Shown in pieces: positions 43,819 to 53,550 of a stretch of 64,000 nt of DNA. A program made the position numbers and the translations under genes. Under the pieces are notes generated by a model, which was given only the letters and a program-made list of their open reading frames with translations, searched no databases and was not told the origin of the DNA. Position 1 is the stretch's first letter, and each line of letters begins with the position of its first letter. The DNA lies in the NCBI GenBank assembly GCA_021773355.1, contig JAJFKE010000023.1, positions 1-64,000 of the forward strand. The letters run 5' to 3'. The DNA comes from Gammaproteobacteria bacterium (GTDB lineage Bacteria; Pseudomonadota; Gammaproteobacteria; Pseudomonadales; Pseudohongiellaceae).

Positions 43819-44679
43819 ATGAACCGCACCCTAATTCCCATGGCACTCGCCAGCTGTCTTGTTTTGACTACATCAGCTTTATTCGCCGCGGCGAATGAGA
43901 ACTGGACCCGACCCTTTCCTGGCCACCGGGTAATCAGCAACCTGTACGCCGTGGGCACCTATGATCTAGCCGTGTTTCTAATTACCTCCGATGAAGGTCA
44001 CATTTTAATAAATACTGGCTTGGAAGATTCTACTGTACAAATTCGTGAAAACATCGAAGCGCTTGGTTTCAGACTCGAAGATGTAAAGATATTACTTACC
44101 ATGCAAGCCCATTGGGACCACACCGCAGCCCTGGCCGAGATTAAACAGATAACAGAAGCCGAGATGTTCGCCACCGCAGATGATGCCAGAGTGTTAGAAG
44201 ATGGTGGATTCAGCGATGCGCACTTCGGTGGTCGTGAATCCTTCAAACCCGTAAGCGTAGATAGAATACTCAGCGAAGGCGATGTTATCGAGCTTGGTGA
44301 TATTCGCCTTAGCGTCTACGAACATCCAGGCCATACTGAAGGCAGTTCCAGCTACTCCATGCGGGTACGAGAGGATGGTCGCGATTACAATGTAGTCATA
44401 GCTAACATGGGAACCATTAATCCCGGCAAGAAATTGCAAGTTGACCCGACCTACCCCGGTGTATCAGCCGACTTCGCCAAAACCTACCGCGAGCAAAAAG
44501 CCATGGATGTAGACGTTTGGGTTGCGGCACATGGAAGTCAATACGGCTTGCATGACAAATACAAAGCCGGACAGGCTTACAGCCCGGACGCCTTTGTTGA
44601 CCCAAAAGGATTTATCGCGGCGGTTGAACGCCTTGAGCGAATCTATCTGCAACAGCTGGCGGAAGAAAGGGGACATTGA
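43819..44679 (+). CDS. Exported metallo-hydrolase, subclass-B3 metallo-beta-lactamase fold (Gln116 type)
   Basis: 286 residues from ATG 43819 (GGAG 7 bases before); signal peptide about 1-24. Zinc ligands: Q96-A-H98-W-D100-H101, H172 in HPGHTEGS and H238 in AAHGSQYG. The first ligand position is Gln, as in GOB enzymes, where most B3 proteins have His. The rest of the chain fits the B3 pattern, including HILINTGLEDS. Whether it acts on beta-lactams is unknown; many environmental B3-like proteins act on other substrates. Monocistronic. Confidence 0.75.
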   Translation: MNRTLIPMALASCLVLTTSALFAAANENWTRPFPGHRVISNLYAVGTYDLAVFLITSDEGHILINTGLEDSTVQIRENIEALGFRLEDVKILLTMQAHWDHTAALAEIKQITEAEMFATADDARVLEDGGFSDAHFGGRESFKPVSVDRILSEGDVIELGDIRLSVYEHPGHTEGSSSYSMRVREDGRDYNVVIANMGTINPGKKLQVDPTYPGVSADFAKTYREQKAMDVDVWVAAHGSQYGLHDKYKAGQAYSPDAFVDPKGFIAAVERLERIYLQQLAEERGH

Positions 44680-44879
44680 AATACCAATTAGCTGCAAAGC
44701 ATCGAAAAGAACACGGCACAGCAGCTTGACCCGGGCAGCCAAGACTGAAGCAGGGGATTCTGCTCTGCATTTGCTTCACATCTGTGCCTGCCAGTTCTAC
44801 GTAGCGCCGGAATTACTTGATTCTCGAACCCCGAACCTCTACCTTTGCCCAAAGACTTGGCAAACGCAGGGGAGCTTCC

Positions 44880-45923
44880 ATGAAATTCACAGCAATAGTG
44901 ACATTAACTATCCCGCTTGTATTCAGCGGCTTCGCAACAGCCCAATCATCTGACTATATAGTCCCTAAAACCGAGTACGGTCAGCCCGATCTGCAAGGTG
45001 TGTGGAATTTCGCCACAAGTATTCCCATGGAACGGCCCACACGTTTCGGCAATCAGGAGTTTTTGACTGCGCAGCAAATAGTGGAGGAGAAAGAGAAACA
45101 AATCGCGGCAGCAGCCGCTGCCGATGCGGCTGCCGCACTAAAGATTGTTGATCCCGATGCCCCCGAAGCTGGCACCGACCCCGGTGGTTACAACGATTTT
45201 TGGTTTGAGGCAGCAGGTATTGGTGACACGGTCAGAACCTCGCTCATTATTTACCCTGAAAATGGTCGCCTTCCTAAAGCGTTGGAGGGTGTACCGCGCC
45301 AATTCGACACTCTGGGTGAAGATACTCCAAGCACCAGGCCAGTTCGAACTCTGGTCGGCGGTATCGCCAAGGACGGACCGGAAGACAGAGGTTTGTCTGA
45401 ACGTTGCATAGTGGGATTTAATTCGGGGCCTCCCTTTACGCCCAGCCTCTACAATAACAATGTACAAATCATCCAGAGTAAAAATACGGCGGTAATCTAT
45501 ACCGAAATGATACATGATGCGCGTATCGTGCCACTGGGTGAAAAACCAGACCTGCCCGATGAAATTCGTCTGTGGTCCGGCGATTCCAGAGGTTGGTACG
45601 AAGGTGACACTCTGGTTGTAGAGACTAAGAATTTTAACGGTTTGCGGCAGTCACTCAATTACAGCTTCCTCGGAACTAACGCAGAAACTCTATTGACGGA
45701 ACGCTTTACCCGTACTAGCTACGACACCGTAGATTATGAATTCACCATTAATGATCCTGGCACTTTCACAGACAAGGTGACAGCGATTATTCCTCTCACC
45801 AAAGTGGCAGGACAACTCTATGAATACGCCTGCCATGAAGGCAACTACGGCATGTTGAACCTGTTGCGCGGCAAACGATTCGAAGATGCACGGGAATCGG
45901 AAGATTCCGCTGCGGGACGCTGA
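44880..45923 (+). CDS. Exported protein of a large family of unknown function
   Basis: 347 residues from ATG 44880 (GGGGAG 7 bases upstream), signal peptide about 1-22 (ATA-Q). It has DLQGVWNFATSIPMERP, an Ala-rich helix (QIAAAAAADAAAALKI), RCIVGFNSGPPFTP, HDARIVPLG and GWYEGDTLVVETKNFNG, a set I know from many hypothetical exported proteins of proteobacteria and acidobacteria. The G-x-W-E/Y-G-D/S-T-L-V/I-V-E/D-T block recurs in the DUF6152-containing protein at 57471-58493, which suggests a shared domain. Function unknown. Confidence 0.6.
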   Translation: MKFTAIVTLTIPLVFSGFATAQSSDYIVPKTEYGQPDLQGVWNFATSIPMERPTRFGNQEFLTAQQIVEEKEKQIAAAAAADAAAALKIVDPDAPEAGTDPGGYNDFWFEAAGIGDTVRTSLIIYPENGRLPKALEGVPRQFDTLGEDTPSTRPVRTLVGGIAKDGPEDRGLSERCIVGFNSGPPFTPSLYNNNVQIIQSKNTAVIYTEMIHDARIVPLGEKPDLPDEIRLWSGDSRGWYEGDTLVVETKNFNGLRQSLNYSFLGTNAETLLTERFTRTSYDTVDYEFTINDPGTFTDKVTAIIPLTKVAGQLYEYACHEGNYGMLNLLRGKRFEDARESEDSAAGR

Positions 45924-45940
45924 CAGAAACCAAGCGAACA

Positions 45941-45975
45941 AATCATGATTGTTATGAGAAATCGTAAATCATGAT
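45941..45975. repeat. Direct repeats AAATCATGAT, 25 bp apart
   Basis: AAATCATGAT at 45941-45950 and 45966-45975, each containing the palindrome ATCATGAT. AAATCATGATC also occurs in inverse orientation at 53698-53708, before the ECF sigma gene. Possible regulator sites. Confidence 0.3.
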
Positions 45976-46086
45976 CTGTCTCTGCCCTGCTATGCAATGA
46001 TCCCCAATAGGGTTGGCAATAGCCCCTGCTCAAGGTACAGGCAGTAATTTTCTGCACTCTAATATCTGCTACCGAAGGACATCCGT

Positions 46087-46479
46087 ATGAATTTACTAAG
46101 CAACAATATTAAATGGCTGATGATAGTCTCAGGTGTATTCACCTGCTCTATGTTGATCGCGTTTCTTGCTCCCGAGACAGCAGTAAATAACTTCTTTGGC
46201 GAAACCAGCCTCTCTCCTAGCGATCAGGTAGTGGTACGGAATTGGGGCTTCCTCATTTTCATGGTTGGCGCCCTGCTCATTTACGGTGCCTTTAGTGCTG
46301 CCAATCGCGATTTGACCTTGATGATTGCGATAATTAGTAAAATCGTATTCGTGGGATTAGTGCTTAGCCAGGGTTCATTGTTTCTGGGCAGTCTGGGTGC
46401 ACCCATAGTTATCGACAGTGTGATTATTCTGCTGTTCACTGTTTTTTTGATTTTCGGTAGAAAACAGGAGAAGGAATAA
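46087..46479 (+). CDS. Small four-helix membrane protein
   Basis: 130 residues: four membrane helices at about 8-28, 50-70, 75-97, 103-125, with a charged C-terminus (RKQEKE). AAGGA lies 7 bases before ATG. No motif. Convergent with the ABC operon to the right (43 bp). It resembles a few unnamed small membrane proteins; function unknown. Confidence 0.6.
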   Translation: MNLLSNNIKWLMIVSGVFTCSMLIAFLAPETAVNNFFGETSLSPSDQVVVRNWGFLIFMVGALLIYGAFSAANRDLTLMIAIISKIVFVGLVLSQGSLFLGSLGAPIVIDSVIILLFTVFLIFGRKQEKE

Positions 46480-46522
46480 ACTTGCTCGATTGCTGCAAGC
46501 TAACAAGATTGATTAGCAGAAC

Positions 46523-47398
46523 TTACTCGTCGGTATAGCGTACTTCGAGGCGTTTCAAAAGAATAATTGTTACCCCCAGAGCAAGCAGGCAGAGCCCAAG
46601 CATTCCGCTGATGGATATCCACACCGGAGGTGGTGCAACCAGAACTGCCAACGGCCTCTCGTCCAGAGGAATCGGCAACAAGCCCTTGAGGTAGTAAATG
46701 ATACTGAAAACCTTCAGTGCAGGCGGCAAGATGAAGTGAATCAATTCCCAGCCCGCGATCACCACAACCGGTATTAACGGGTTACGAAACAACAATCCGG
46801 TGGCCATGAACACCGCTCCGTAACCCATGCAGGCCAGCAAGGTCAGTCCCAGGTACTGCTCCAATTGCTGCATTGCAATACCATTACTTAAATCGGAAAT
46901 GATTTGCTCTATGCCGAAGGGTATATACAAGGCAAGAAAACAAATGCCGGCGCAGAGCCCGAACAGAATGAAGGCAGATGCCAGCCCCGCCAGGAACTTC
47001 GCAGTGACCAATACCTCCCGTCGGACCGGAGTTAATACATAGTAATGAATACTACGATCAAGAATTTCGCCTCTAAACAGTGAGGTGAAGATGGCAGCAC
47101 TACCAAGAAAAATTACACCACCAAGGATTAGCGTGGAGTACACATAGGCGTATATCTGACGCGCGTTCTCTATTGTTTCAAATACTGGCAGGTCTTCATC
47201 ATTTTTTTGAAATCCTGAAATCGTGAGCAGTAAAACAGGTATCAGGGCCAATCCGTAGCAGCTAAGTGCACGCCTGGACAATAGCGCCTTTACGAATTCA
47301 ATTCGAGTAATCGCCATTAGCTGCCGAAACCACAAGGAAAATCCAGGAATTAGTTGTGGCACTTTCATTGACTGCGCTGTTAATTCGCGTGTATTCAT
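46523..47398 (-). CDS. ABC-2 type permease (second permease of the operon)
   Basis: 291 residues, six membrane helices in the ABC-2 layout: one helix (about 40-60), a long external stretch, then five helices from about 85. The conserved GEILDRSIHYYVLTPVRREVL segment, where the ATPase docks, is present. It overlaps the upstream ATPase gene by four bases (ATGA). Last gene of a six-gene operon. Partner of the 47395-48366 ATPase. Substrate unknown; ABC-2 systems export lipids, peptides, drugs or support envelope assembly. Confidence 0.8.
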   Translation of the reverse strand: MNTRELTAQSMKVPQLIPGFSLWFRQLMAITRIEFVKALLSRRALSCYGLALIPVLLLTISGFQKNDEDLPVFETIENARQIYAYVYSTLILGGVIFLGSAAIFTSLFRGEILDRSIHYYVLTPVRREVLVTAKFLAGLASAFILFGLCAGICFLALYIPFGIEQIISDLSNGIAMQQLEQYLGLTLLACMGYGAVFMATGLLFRNPLIPVVVIAGWELIHFILPPALKVFSIIYYLKGLLPIPLDERPLAVLVAPPPVWISISGMLGLCLLALGVTIILLKRLEVRYTDE

Positions 47399-48366
47399 GT
47401 TGCGACCTGTTGTTCGACTATAAGATGTTGGTACACAGCTTCTACAGTCTCGTCGGCTGGGCCAATGGATTCAATATGCCAACCTTCGGCCATCACCTTG
47501 CCGTTAAGAGCAAGGAAGAATGCATCGGCATCACTGGATCGCACGAAAAGACCCTCACCATCGTAGTGCAATTGAACTTCCACCACGTGTTCAAGGCCGA
47601 ACACCGAGGAGGCAATATCATTCGCATGGGAGCTGCGAATAAATATCTTCATCGGCTCACCGGTTTCGCTTTGAATATGGGTGAGATCACCTTCCGCCAC
47701 CAGATAACCACTGTTAAGCAGCACCACCCTATCGGAAATCAGATCCACCTCATGCAATATCTGGCTCGAAATCAGCACTATATTGCCCGCGTCTGCAAAT
47801 TCACGAAACAGGGCAATAACCTGGGCCCTGGCCATGGGGTCGAGGCCGTTTAATGGCTCGTCCAGAATCAACACCTGTGGTGTATGGCAGATCGCCTGCG
47901 CCAGTTTAATGCGTTGACGCATGCCCTTGCTGTAAGCGTCCACAGGTCTATTCGCAGCCTTCAACAAATCTACCTGCTGCAAGGCTTGTTGGGTCAGTGC
48001 TTCGGCAGCTGACTTGTCGTATCCATGTATCAACAGTGTGTTGCGAATGAAGTCGTAGCCATCGATACCGCTCGGAAAGGAATCGTATTGGGTGCAATAT
48101 CCCAACTGGCTGTAGAATTTTTCTGTTCGTGAGGGCTTTACACCTAATACTTCGACACTGCCTCGAGAGGGTGAATTTAAACCGGCTATCAGATTCATCA
48201 AGGTGGATTTTCCAGCACCATTTGGCCCTACCAGGCCGGTAATGCCCGGTTCCAGCTTCAAATTTATGCGGTTCACACCGAGAACGTCGCCGTAGAATTT
48301 CGATAGATCGCGCAATACTATGTTGTCGCCAACGCCCTCGGACTGATTAACCACAGGCTGATTCAT
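47395..48366 (-). CDS. ABC transporter ATPase (second of the operon)
   Basis: 323 residues. Walker A GPNGAGKSTLMN, Q-loop YCTQYDSFP, signature YSKGMRQRIKLAQAI, Walker B QVLILDEPLNGLDP, H-switch region ISSQ-I-L-H. The C-terminal 90 residues form the beta-rich tail typical of ABC-2/NatA-type ATPases. The stop overlaps the permease start and the start overlaps the upstream permease stop, both ATGA, giving tight translational coupling. Confidence 0.9.
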   Translation of the reverse strand: MNQPVVNQSEGVGDNIVLRDLSKFYGDVLGVNRINLKLEPGITGLVGPNGAGKSTLMNLIAGLNSPSRGSVEVLGVKPSRTEKFYSQLGYCTQYDSFPSGIDGYDFIRNTLLIHGYDKSAAEALTQQALQQVDLLKAANRPVDAYSKGMRQRIKLAQAICHTPQVLILDEPLNGLDPMARAQVIALFREFADAGNIVLISSQILHEVDLISDRVVLLNSGYLVAEGDLTHIQSETGEPMKIFIRSSHANDIASSVFGLEHVVEVQLHYDGEGLFVRSSDADAFFLALNGKVMAEGWHIESIGPADETVEAVYQHLIVEQQVAT

Positions 48367-49241
48367 GACACCACCTGGAATGCGCGAATCCGCCGTGTCA
48401 GTACTAGCGCTGCCAGCACGGAGACTGCCAGGAACATGAACGCAGCAGCCCAGATAGGCATCTCCATCGATGATTCCATGTAGCTGGCGTCGGCATCGTA
48501 CATTGCTAGCACCAGAACTTCGGCAGCGGAGGAGATGTCCACCAGACCGCCACCCCAGCCTCCAAATACGGCCTTGATAACCTCACCGAGAATGGAGCCA
48601 AATAGGTAAAATGCAAAGAAGAATAATCTTGCTACGGCTTTCCATTTCACACTGGCCGAAATAGCGAAGGCCAGCAAGGACAGACTTACAATCCAACTAA
48701 GCGAGGTAACCACTGTAGCGGCGAGTAGATGCAAGTTGTTAATGAGCCATCCATCCCCTGCAAGATAAGCCTGCAGAAATATGAGGATCAAACTCGGTAT
48801 CCAACTGATGAGGGAACCGAGAAACAGCAGTACCAACAATTTACCAAAGATATAACTCGCCTTATTAATAGGACGGGACAGATAAAGTGGCATTGCATTG
48901 TTGCGCAGATCAGGAGAAATCATGGTCGGTCCAATGGACATGATCATCACAAACAAAAGAAACATCTGAGGGTACTGCATGAACAGCGCGAAGAACGTAC
49001 CATCGATTGCTATGAAATCCTCAATCGGCACTTCGAATTGCATTAGCAGTTCGAGATTGTAGTAAGTATATATGACACACAACAACAGCAGCGAGGGTAG
49101 AAAACATAGAAGGAAGAACGCTGTGAATATTCGAGACTGGAAAACATCGGCCAATGCGTAGCGAAATATCACCAACGTTCGTTGCAGAGGAGCTGTTAGT
49201 TCGCCTGCATATCCCTGATAAGCTTTTTGAAAAATCGCCAT
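48363..49241 (-). CDS. ABC-2 type permease (first permease of the operon)
   Basis: 292 residues with six membrane helices; the first at about 40-62 is followed by an external stretch with EVPIEDFIAIDGTFFALFMQ, and the docking segment is LRNNAMPLYLSRPINKASYI. It starts immediately after the upstream ATPase stop and overlaps the next ATPase start. Pairs with the 49242-50318 ATPase or forms a heteromer with the second permease. Confidence 0.8.
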   Translation of the reverse strand: MAIFQKAYQGYAGELTAPLQRTLVIFRYALADVFQSRIFTAFFLLCFLPSLLLLCVIYTYYNLELLMQFEVPIEDFIAIDGTFFALFMQYPQMFLLFVMIMSIGPTMISPDLRNNAMPLYLSRPINKASYIFGKLLVLLFLGSLISWIPSLILIFLQAYLAGDGWLINNLHLLAATVVTSLSWIVSLSLLAFAISASVKWKAVARLFFFAFYLFGSILGEVIKAVFGGWGGGLVDISSAAEVLVLAMYDADASYMESSMEMPIWAAAFMFLAVSVLAALVLTRRIRAFQVVS

Positions 49242-50318
49242 TCAGTCTTCATCCATAGCCCGTAGAAAAATATCTTCCAGCGAGTCTCGTTTGTAGTCCA
49301 GATTGCGAATTTGTACCGACATCTGCTCGGCCAAGGCATAAAGATGCTGCACTTCTACTCCCTCCGGGAGAATCGCCTTTATGCGTCTGCGATTGGGTAA
49401 GGCAACCTCGCAACCCAGACTTCTAAGGCCATCTACGAATTCTTTTTCATTGCCACGAATCTGAATCAATAGAAATTTTCGATTGGCACGCCGCTCTTCT
49501 TCGAGGTTGCAGTATTTGGCAATCCTGCCCTCCTTCAATACCAATACCTCATCGCAGCAGGACTCGATATCCTGTAACAAGTGTGAGGCCACTACAATAT
49601 GTGTGTCACCGGAATCGCGAATCTCTCGAATGAGTTGCAACATGCGGGCTCGGGCTGGAGGATCGAGGCCATTGGTAGGTTCGTCAAGGAATAATAATTT
49701 CGGGCCGTGGACTATAGCTTGCGCCAGTTTGGCCAGTTGTTTCATACCAAGGGAGTAGGAATCAATATTGCGGTATCGCGCCTCGCCCAGGCCGACGTAG
49801 AAAAACACCTCATGCGCCCTTTCCAAGGCAATCTTCGGACTAAGTCCGGACAACTCAGCCATCATGCGCACGAAGCGAATGCCAGTCATGCCGGCGATGA
49901 AGGAGTCTCGTTCCGGCATATAACCAACCATGCCCCTGACGAACTGGTCACCACTGCTGAGATCATGGCCGAGAATGGAAATCTTTCCGGAGGTCGGCTT
50001 ATTAAAGCCGAGCAATGTGTTCAGTAGCGTGGTCTTCCCTGCGCCGTTAGGACCCAACAGCCCCACGCAACTGCCTCTCAATTGGGCGCTAAGATGATCG
50101 AGAATCGGCCTGTCAAAATCTACACACAGCTCATCAAACTCAAGCACTGGAGCGCGCTGCTTAGCGGGTTCCAGCTCCGACTCCCTGTTCCCGGTTCGCC
50201 GTTTCAAGTCATCGTCACTAGCTGCAGGATGAAGCTTATTCGTTCCAGCCTCAGGTGTGACCTTGGTGGGCGTGGTGTCGCTGCTAATTGTGTCTTCTGT
50301 CAAAAGTGCATCCGTCAT
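49242..50318 (-). CDS. ABC transporter ATPase with extended N-terminus (first of the operon)
   Basis: 358 residues. About 55 N-terminal residues are polar and low in complexity ([20 protein letters not shown], with [14 protein letters not shown]), unlike most family members, then a normal ATPase: Walker [14 protein letters not shown]-loop YMPERDSF, signature [15 protein letters not shown], Walker [15 protein letters not shown], and the H-switch [11 protein letters not shown]-terminal extension of about 85 residues follows. No strong ribosome binding site is seen for the first ATG, so an internal start nearer the ATPase core is possible. 65 bp after the FecR gene. Confidence 0.85.
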   Translation of the reverse strand: MTDALLTEDTISSDTTPTKVTPEAGTNKLHPAASDDDLKRRTGNRESELEPAKQRAPVLEFDELCVDFDRPILDHLSAQLRGSCVGLLGPNGAGKTTLLNTLLGFNKPTSGKISILGHDLSSGDQFVRGMVGYMPERDSFIAGMTGIRFVRMMAELSGLSPKIALERAHEVFFYVGLGEARYRNIDSYSLGMKQLAKLAQAIVHGPKLLFLDEPTNGLDPPARARMLQLIREIRDSGDTHIVVASHLLQDIESCCDEVLVLKEGRIAKYCNLEEERRANRKFLLIQIRGNEKEFVDGLRSLGCEVALPNRRRIKAILPEGVEVQHLYALAEQMSVQIRNLDYKRDSLEDIFLRAMDED

Positions 50319-50383
50319 TGTTCTGCAAATACTGCTTCACGCTAGTGTAACCGATACTGCCACTTAATCTTGACGCAATCTGC

Positions 50384-53047
50384 TTATTGCACTTGTTCCT
50401 GCTCAGTCATTGACTCCATCACCGGCCGCAGTGCCATCAACTGAGAGAATAATTGCACGGGAAATTGCGAGCTGCCCGTATAGGCAAAATGTATTTTATC
50501 AGACAGTGCCAACACGCTTGTAAGAGACGGACCGATGTCTGTATCCAGAGCAGAGATCGCCGCTTGCTGCTCAGCACTCAAGTTAGAGGGCAGATTTTGC
50601 AATACATCATTCACTAGCTCGCCCACGCGACTGAAGTAGACTGCAGAAAAGTCGAGATAGCCGTCGCGCGACAATAGTTCACGAAACTCGCTGTCTGTCT
50701 GCAGACTAGAACCCGATTCATAATAGCTAATGGCTCTATCAACCAGTCCCGCATCGGGAGCCGCTACCAGGTAACCATCTACATAAGCATAATGAAACGA
50801 CGCTGCATCGAAATCGCTGGAGACCGCAGGGTCAACCGCAAGACTGACCTGGTAGCCGCTAAAACCACCCACATCGGCACTGCTAATGGAAATTGCGGCG
50901 CCCATAGCATTCTCCGCTGCGTACTCGTTAAAACGCGCTGCTGACAATTCAATACTTTCCTGCAACTGTGAGGCATCGTAGGCCTCGATTACCACTTTCC
51001 ATGCCGGTGTTGGCAAGGCAGGCCCATCCAATCCTATAGCCACGTCGCCTCCAAGAACAGACAAGACACTATTGAACAGTTCAAACTCCGCCGTCGCCTG
51101 GATGTCGTCAAGTTCTACCATCTGTTCGAGTTCACTCACTATGGAGATCGGTTCCCGTAACAGAAAGGCAGCGGCCATGGTTGAATCCACCGAGAAAAAT
51201 TCCAATGATCCCATGGGACCGGGAGTGGACAACCAGGACATAACGCCTTGTGTTTCACCTGCAAAGAACAGGTCCGCAGTAATATGGGTGGCGCCATCTC
51301 GCAGTTGATGCTGAGCGACTAAATATTCTGCATTGGCCAGCCCCACTTCCTGCAAGCCGGAATCAGGTATGTCATGTGGTGCTAGCAAGCTGCCGATATT
51401 CACCGCGCCCAGTATTTCGGTGCCTTGATCATAGGAGTTTTGCAATAGGCCATGTAATTCAGTTCCAACAAAGCCGCCGGTCTGGTTTTCTACTATGCTT
51501 TGCATGTCTGAAAGAACTCCCGCATCAATCGAGGCAACCAGTATGTCCTCATGCAGCCAAATGGACAGCTGGCCGTCTGCAGCTTCTGACGGATCGGCAA
51601 TCAAGGCGATTTCCAAATCAGCGTCATGCCCTTCAGCCGCCAACACATCGCGTATTCGCTGAATCTGTTGTTCGAAAGTCGCGGCAAATACAGCGGCGTC
51701 CACTTCGGACAAAACCACCGGCACCGCAATAGTCTCGGCCACACCTTCGTTGGTTTGAGTCTGCATGCTAATAGCCAAGACTGTCTCCTCACCCAACGCA
51801 TAACCAATTTCTCGCAGCCAGGACATGGTCTCGTCTAAATACTGAGCTTCTGAGTTCGCCTCAAACTCTGCCCATGCTGCAGCCAGAAACTGGCTGCTCT
51901 CCATGCGGGCACGAATAACATCATAGACCTCGGCTATCTTCTCCGGGGCATTGGGTACGGCGATATACACCGATGTATTAGCCGGGGCCAGATCCAGCAG
52001 CCGAGTGGAGTATCTAGGTTGAGTCGCTAACACCGCTTCCAGATCCTGTTGTAATGCAGCCACTTCATTGAGCATATCTATGTAGAGATCAGCGTCCTGG
52101 CTCCAGGCGATTTCGTCTTCAACATTGAGAGTTAAAGAGTCCATGCGCGAGGCCATGGCTTGTCCTGGGGTGAGGCTGGTGGTGTTGCCTTGCAGAAGCA
52201 CGTTAACCTCGCCTTCAACAACAGCCACGCGGGAGCCCTTGGTACCATGTGCTACTTCGAAAATTGTTCCAGTCACCGATACCATAAATTCATTAGTGAA
52301 CACATCCAGCGTGCCAGACCCCTGTGGCGAAGCGGCTACCAGGATACGGCCTCGGGAGACGTCGATCCGATTGCCGGATCCACGGCGGGTCATGCTGAGT
52401 TCTGAGCGCTCATCCACCTCGATTTGCGAGCCGTCATCTAAGGTGATTATTGCAGTACTGCCGCTGGCGGAACGAATGCGTTGACGTCCATCAATCCAGG
52501 TGCCCGCAGAGAGAGATTCCAGTCGACCATTCGTTATTTGATAGAGCTGACCGTCAATCTTTTCCACCTGCGCCAGGCGAGACTGGTCAAATGAGGGGAG
52601 TTCCGGCACTGCCGTGATCAAAGCTATTGCAACCATGGCCACCACAGCCGCCGCCGCGAACCAACGATAGCCGCTTGACCGCTGACCATTAGCTTCAGCA
52701 ACATGCTGTGCCCGATTGCTATTCTGACCGCGAGCTTCGTTCAGCGCGCGCCTTAAAGGGATGGACTGACGACTCTCTTCTTCAAACAGAAGCGTCTGTG
52801 CTGGAGTTAATTGTTTCGCCAAAAAAGCAGGAATCGCAGTAATATAATCATCTACTGAATTCCAGGAATCGTCTGACGCTGTCGAACCCAACTCCTGGGT
52901 CACAACTTCTTGCGGGCCTCTGTTAGCTGCGATCGATGCTCTTGCACGTTCACTCGCTGCAGCGATTTCTGCCGCAGACGGTAGATCGGCTTTGATTGAA
53001 GCAATAGCATCATCAATGCTATTGCCAGTGCGTGAATCATCTTTCAT
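50384..53047 (-). CDS. Large FecR-domain protein, putative anti-sigma/sensor of the ECF operon
   Basis: 887 residues. Cytoplasmic N-terminus about 1-128 (charged, helical), one membrane helix about 130-150 (WFAAAAVVAMVAIALITAVP), then an external FecR beta-domain about 165-310 (GQLYQ, GTWIDGRQRIRSASGSTAII, SVTGTIFEVAHGTKGSRVAV, VEGEVNVLLQGNTTSLTPGQ). The remaining about 560 residues, from TRLLDLAPANTSVYIAVPNA on, resemble the DUF3352-type repeat of helical and strand segments, here two such units. It overlaps the sigma gene by four bases. In FecIR systems such a protein relays an outer signal to the sigma factor; the long C-terminal part is not a normal FecR feature. Confidence 0.7.
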   Translation of the reverse strand: MKDDSRTGNSIDDAIASIKADLPSAAEIAAASERARASIAANRGPQEVVTQELGSTASDDSWNSVDDYITAIPAFLAKQLTPAQTLLFEEESRQSIPLRRALNEARGQNSNRAQHVAEANGQRSSGYRWFAAAAVVAMVAIALITAVPELPSFDQSRLAQVEKIDGQLYQITNGRLESLSAGTWIDGRQRIRSASGSTAIITLDDGSQIEVDERSELSMTRRGSGNRIDVSRGRILVAASPQGSGTLDVFTNEFMVSVTGTIFEVAHGTKGSRVAVVEGEVNVLLQGNTTSLTPGQAMASRMDSLTLNVEDEIAWSQDADLYIDMLNEVAALQQDLEAVLATQPRYSTRLLDLAPANTSVYIAVPNAPEKIAEVYDVIRARMESSQFLAAAWAEFEANSEAQYLDETMSWLREIGYALGEETVLAISMQTQTNEGVAETIAVPVVLSEVDAAVFAATFEQQIQRIRDVLAAEGHDADLEIALIADPSEAADGQLSIWLHEDILVASIDAGVLSDMQSIVENQTGGFVGTELHGLLQNSYDQGTEILGAVNIGSLLAPHDIPDSGLQEVGLANAEYLVAQHQLRDGATHITADLFFAGETQGVMSWLSTPGPMGSLEFFSVDSTMAAAFLLREPISIVSELEQMVELDDIQATAEFELFNSVLSVLGGDVAIGLDGPALPTPAWKVVIEAYDASQLQESIELSAARFNEYAAENAMGAAISISSADVGGFSGYQVSLAVDPAVSSDFDAASFHYAYVDGYLVAAPDAGLVDRAISYYESGSSLQTDSEFRELLSRDGYLDFSAVYFSRVGELVNDVLQNLPSNLSAEQQAAISALDTDIGPSLTSVLALSDKIHFAYTGSSQFPVQLFSQLMALRPVMESMTEQEQVQ

Positions 53048-53550
53048 CGGTTTTCTCCTTCGAGTTCACCTAAAATTTCCTGTAATTGGCTGCGCGCCCT
53101 GTGTAGCGTGACTGCGACGCTGTTGCTTGATATGTCGAGCACGACTGCAATTTCGGTATTGCTGAAACCCTCAAAAACTCGCAGGGCGAAAACTTCGGCT
53201 GCACGTTGATCTAAAGAGAGCAGAGCTGTTCGCAAATGACGACGCTGCTCAAGCTGAAGCACCTCGCCATCCGCTGCGCCCTGAGTAGATGGGATGATCT
53301 CCTCGTTGAGACTTTCGGCTCTATGGCGACTTCTGGAGCGCAACAGATCGAGGCTGGAATTAATGGCGGCTCTGCATAGATATCCGGCAGTGTTGTCAGC
53401 TACAGCCAGTAGGTGCCGACGTTTAAGCAGGCGCAGGAAAACAGATTGCAAGATATCCTCTGCATCTGGGAGATTACCGGTCACGCGGTAGGCTGCCAGC
53501 AATACCTTTTCATGGTGTTCGCTGAAAAGCTCATCAAACGTGGGTGTCAT
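53044..53550 (-). CDS. ECF-type RNA polymerase sigma factor
   Basis: 168 residues from ATG 53550, chosen for GTGGGG 5-6 bases before it and because sigma-2 begins soon after (FDELFSEHHEKVLLAAYRVT); an ATG at 53604 would add 18 residues. Region 2 carries DAEDILQSVFLRLLKR (the -10 recognition helix); region 4 carries LSLDQRAAEVFALRVFEGFS and ISSNSVAVTLHRARSQLQEI (the -35 helix-turn-helix). First gene of the operon; it should direct transcription of itself, the FecR protein and the ABC genes. Confidence 0.85.
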   Translation of the reverse strand: MTPTFDELFSEHHEKVLLAAYRVTGNLPDAEDILQSVFLRLLKRRHLLAVADNTAGYLCRAAINSSLDLLRSRSRHRAESLNEEIIPSTQGAADGEVLQLEQRRHLRTALLSLDQRAAEVFALRVFEGFSNTEIAVVLDISSNSVAVTLHRARSQLQEILGELEGENR

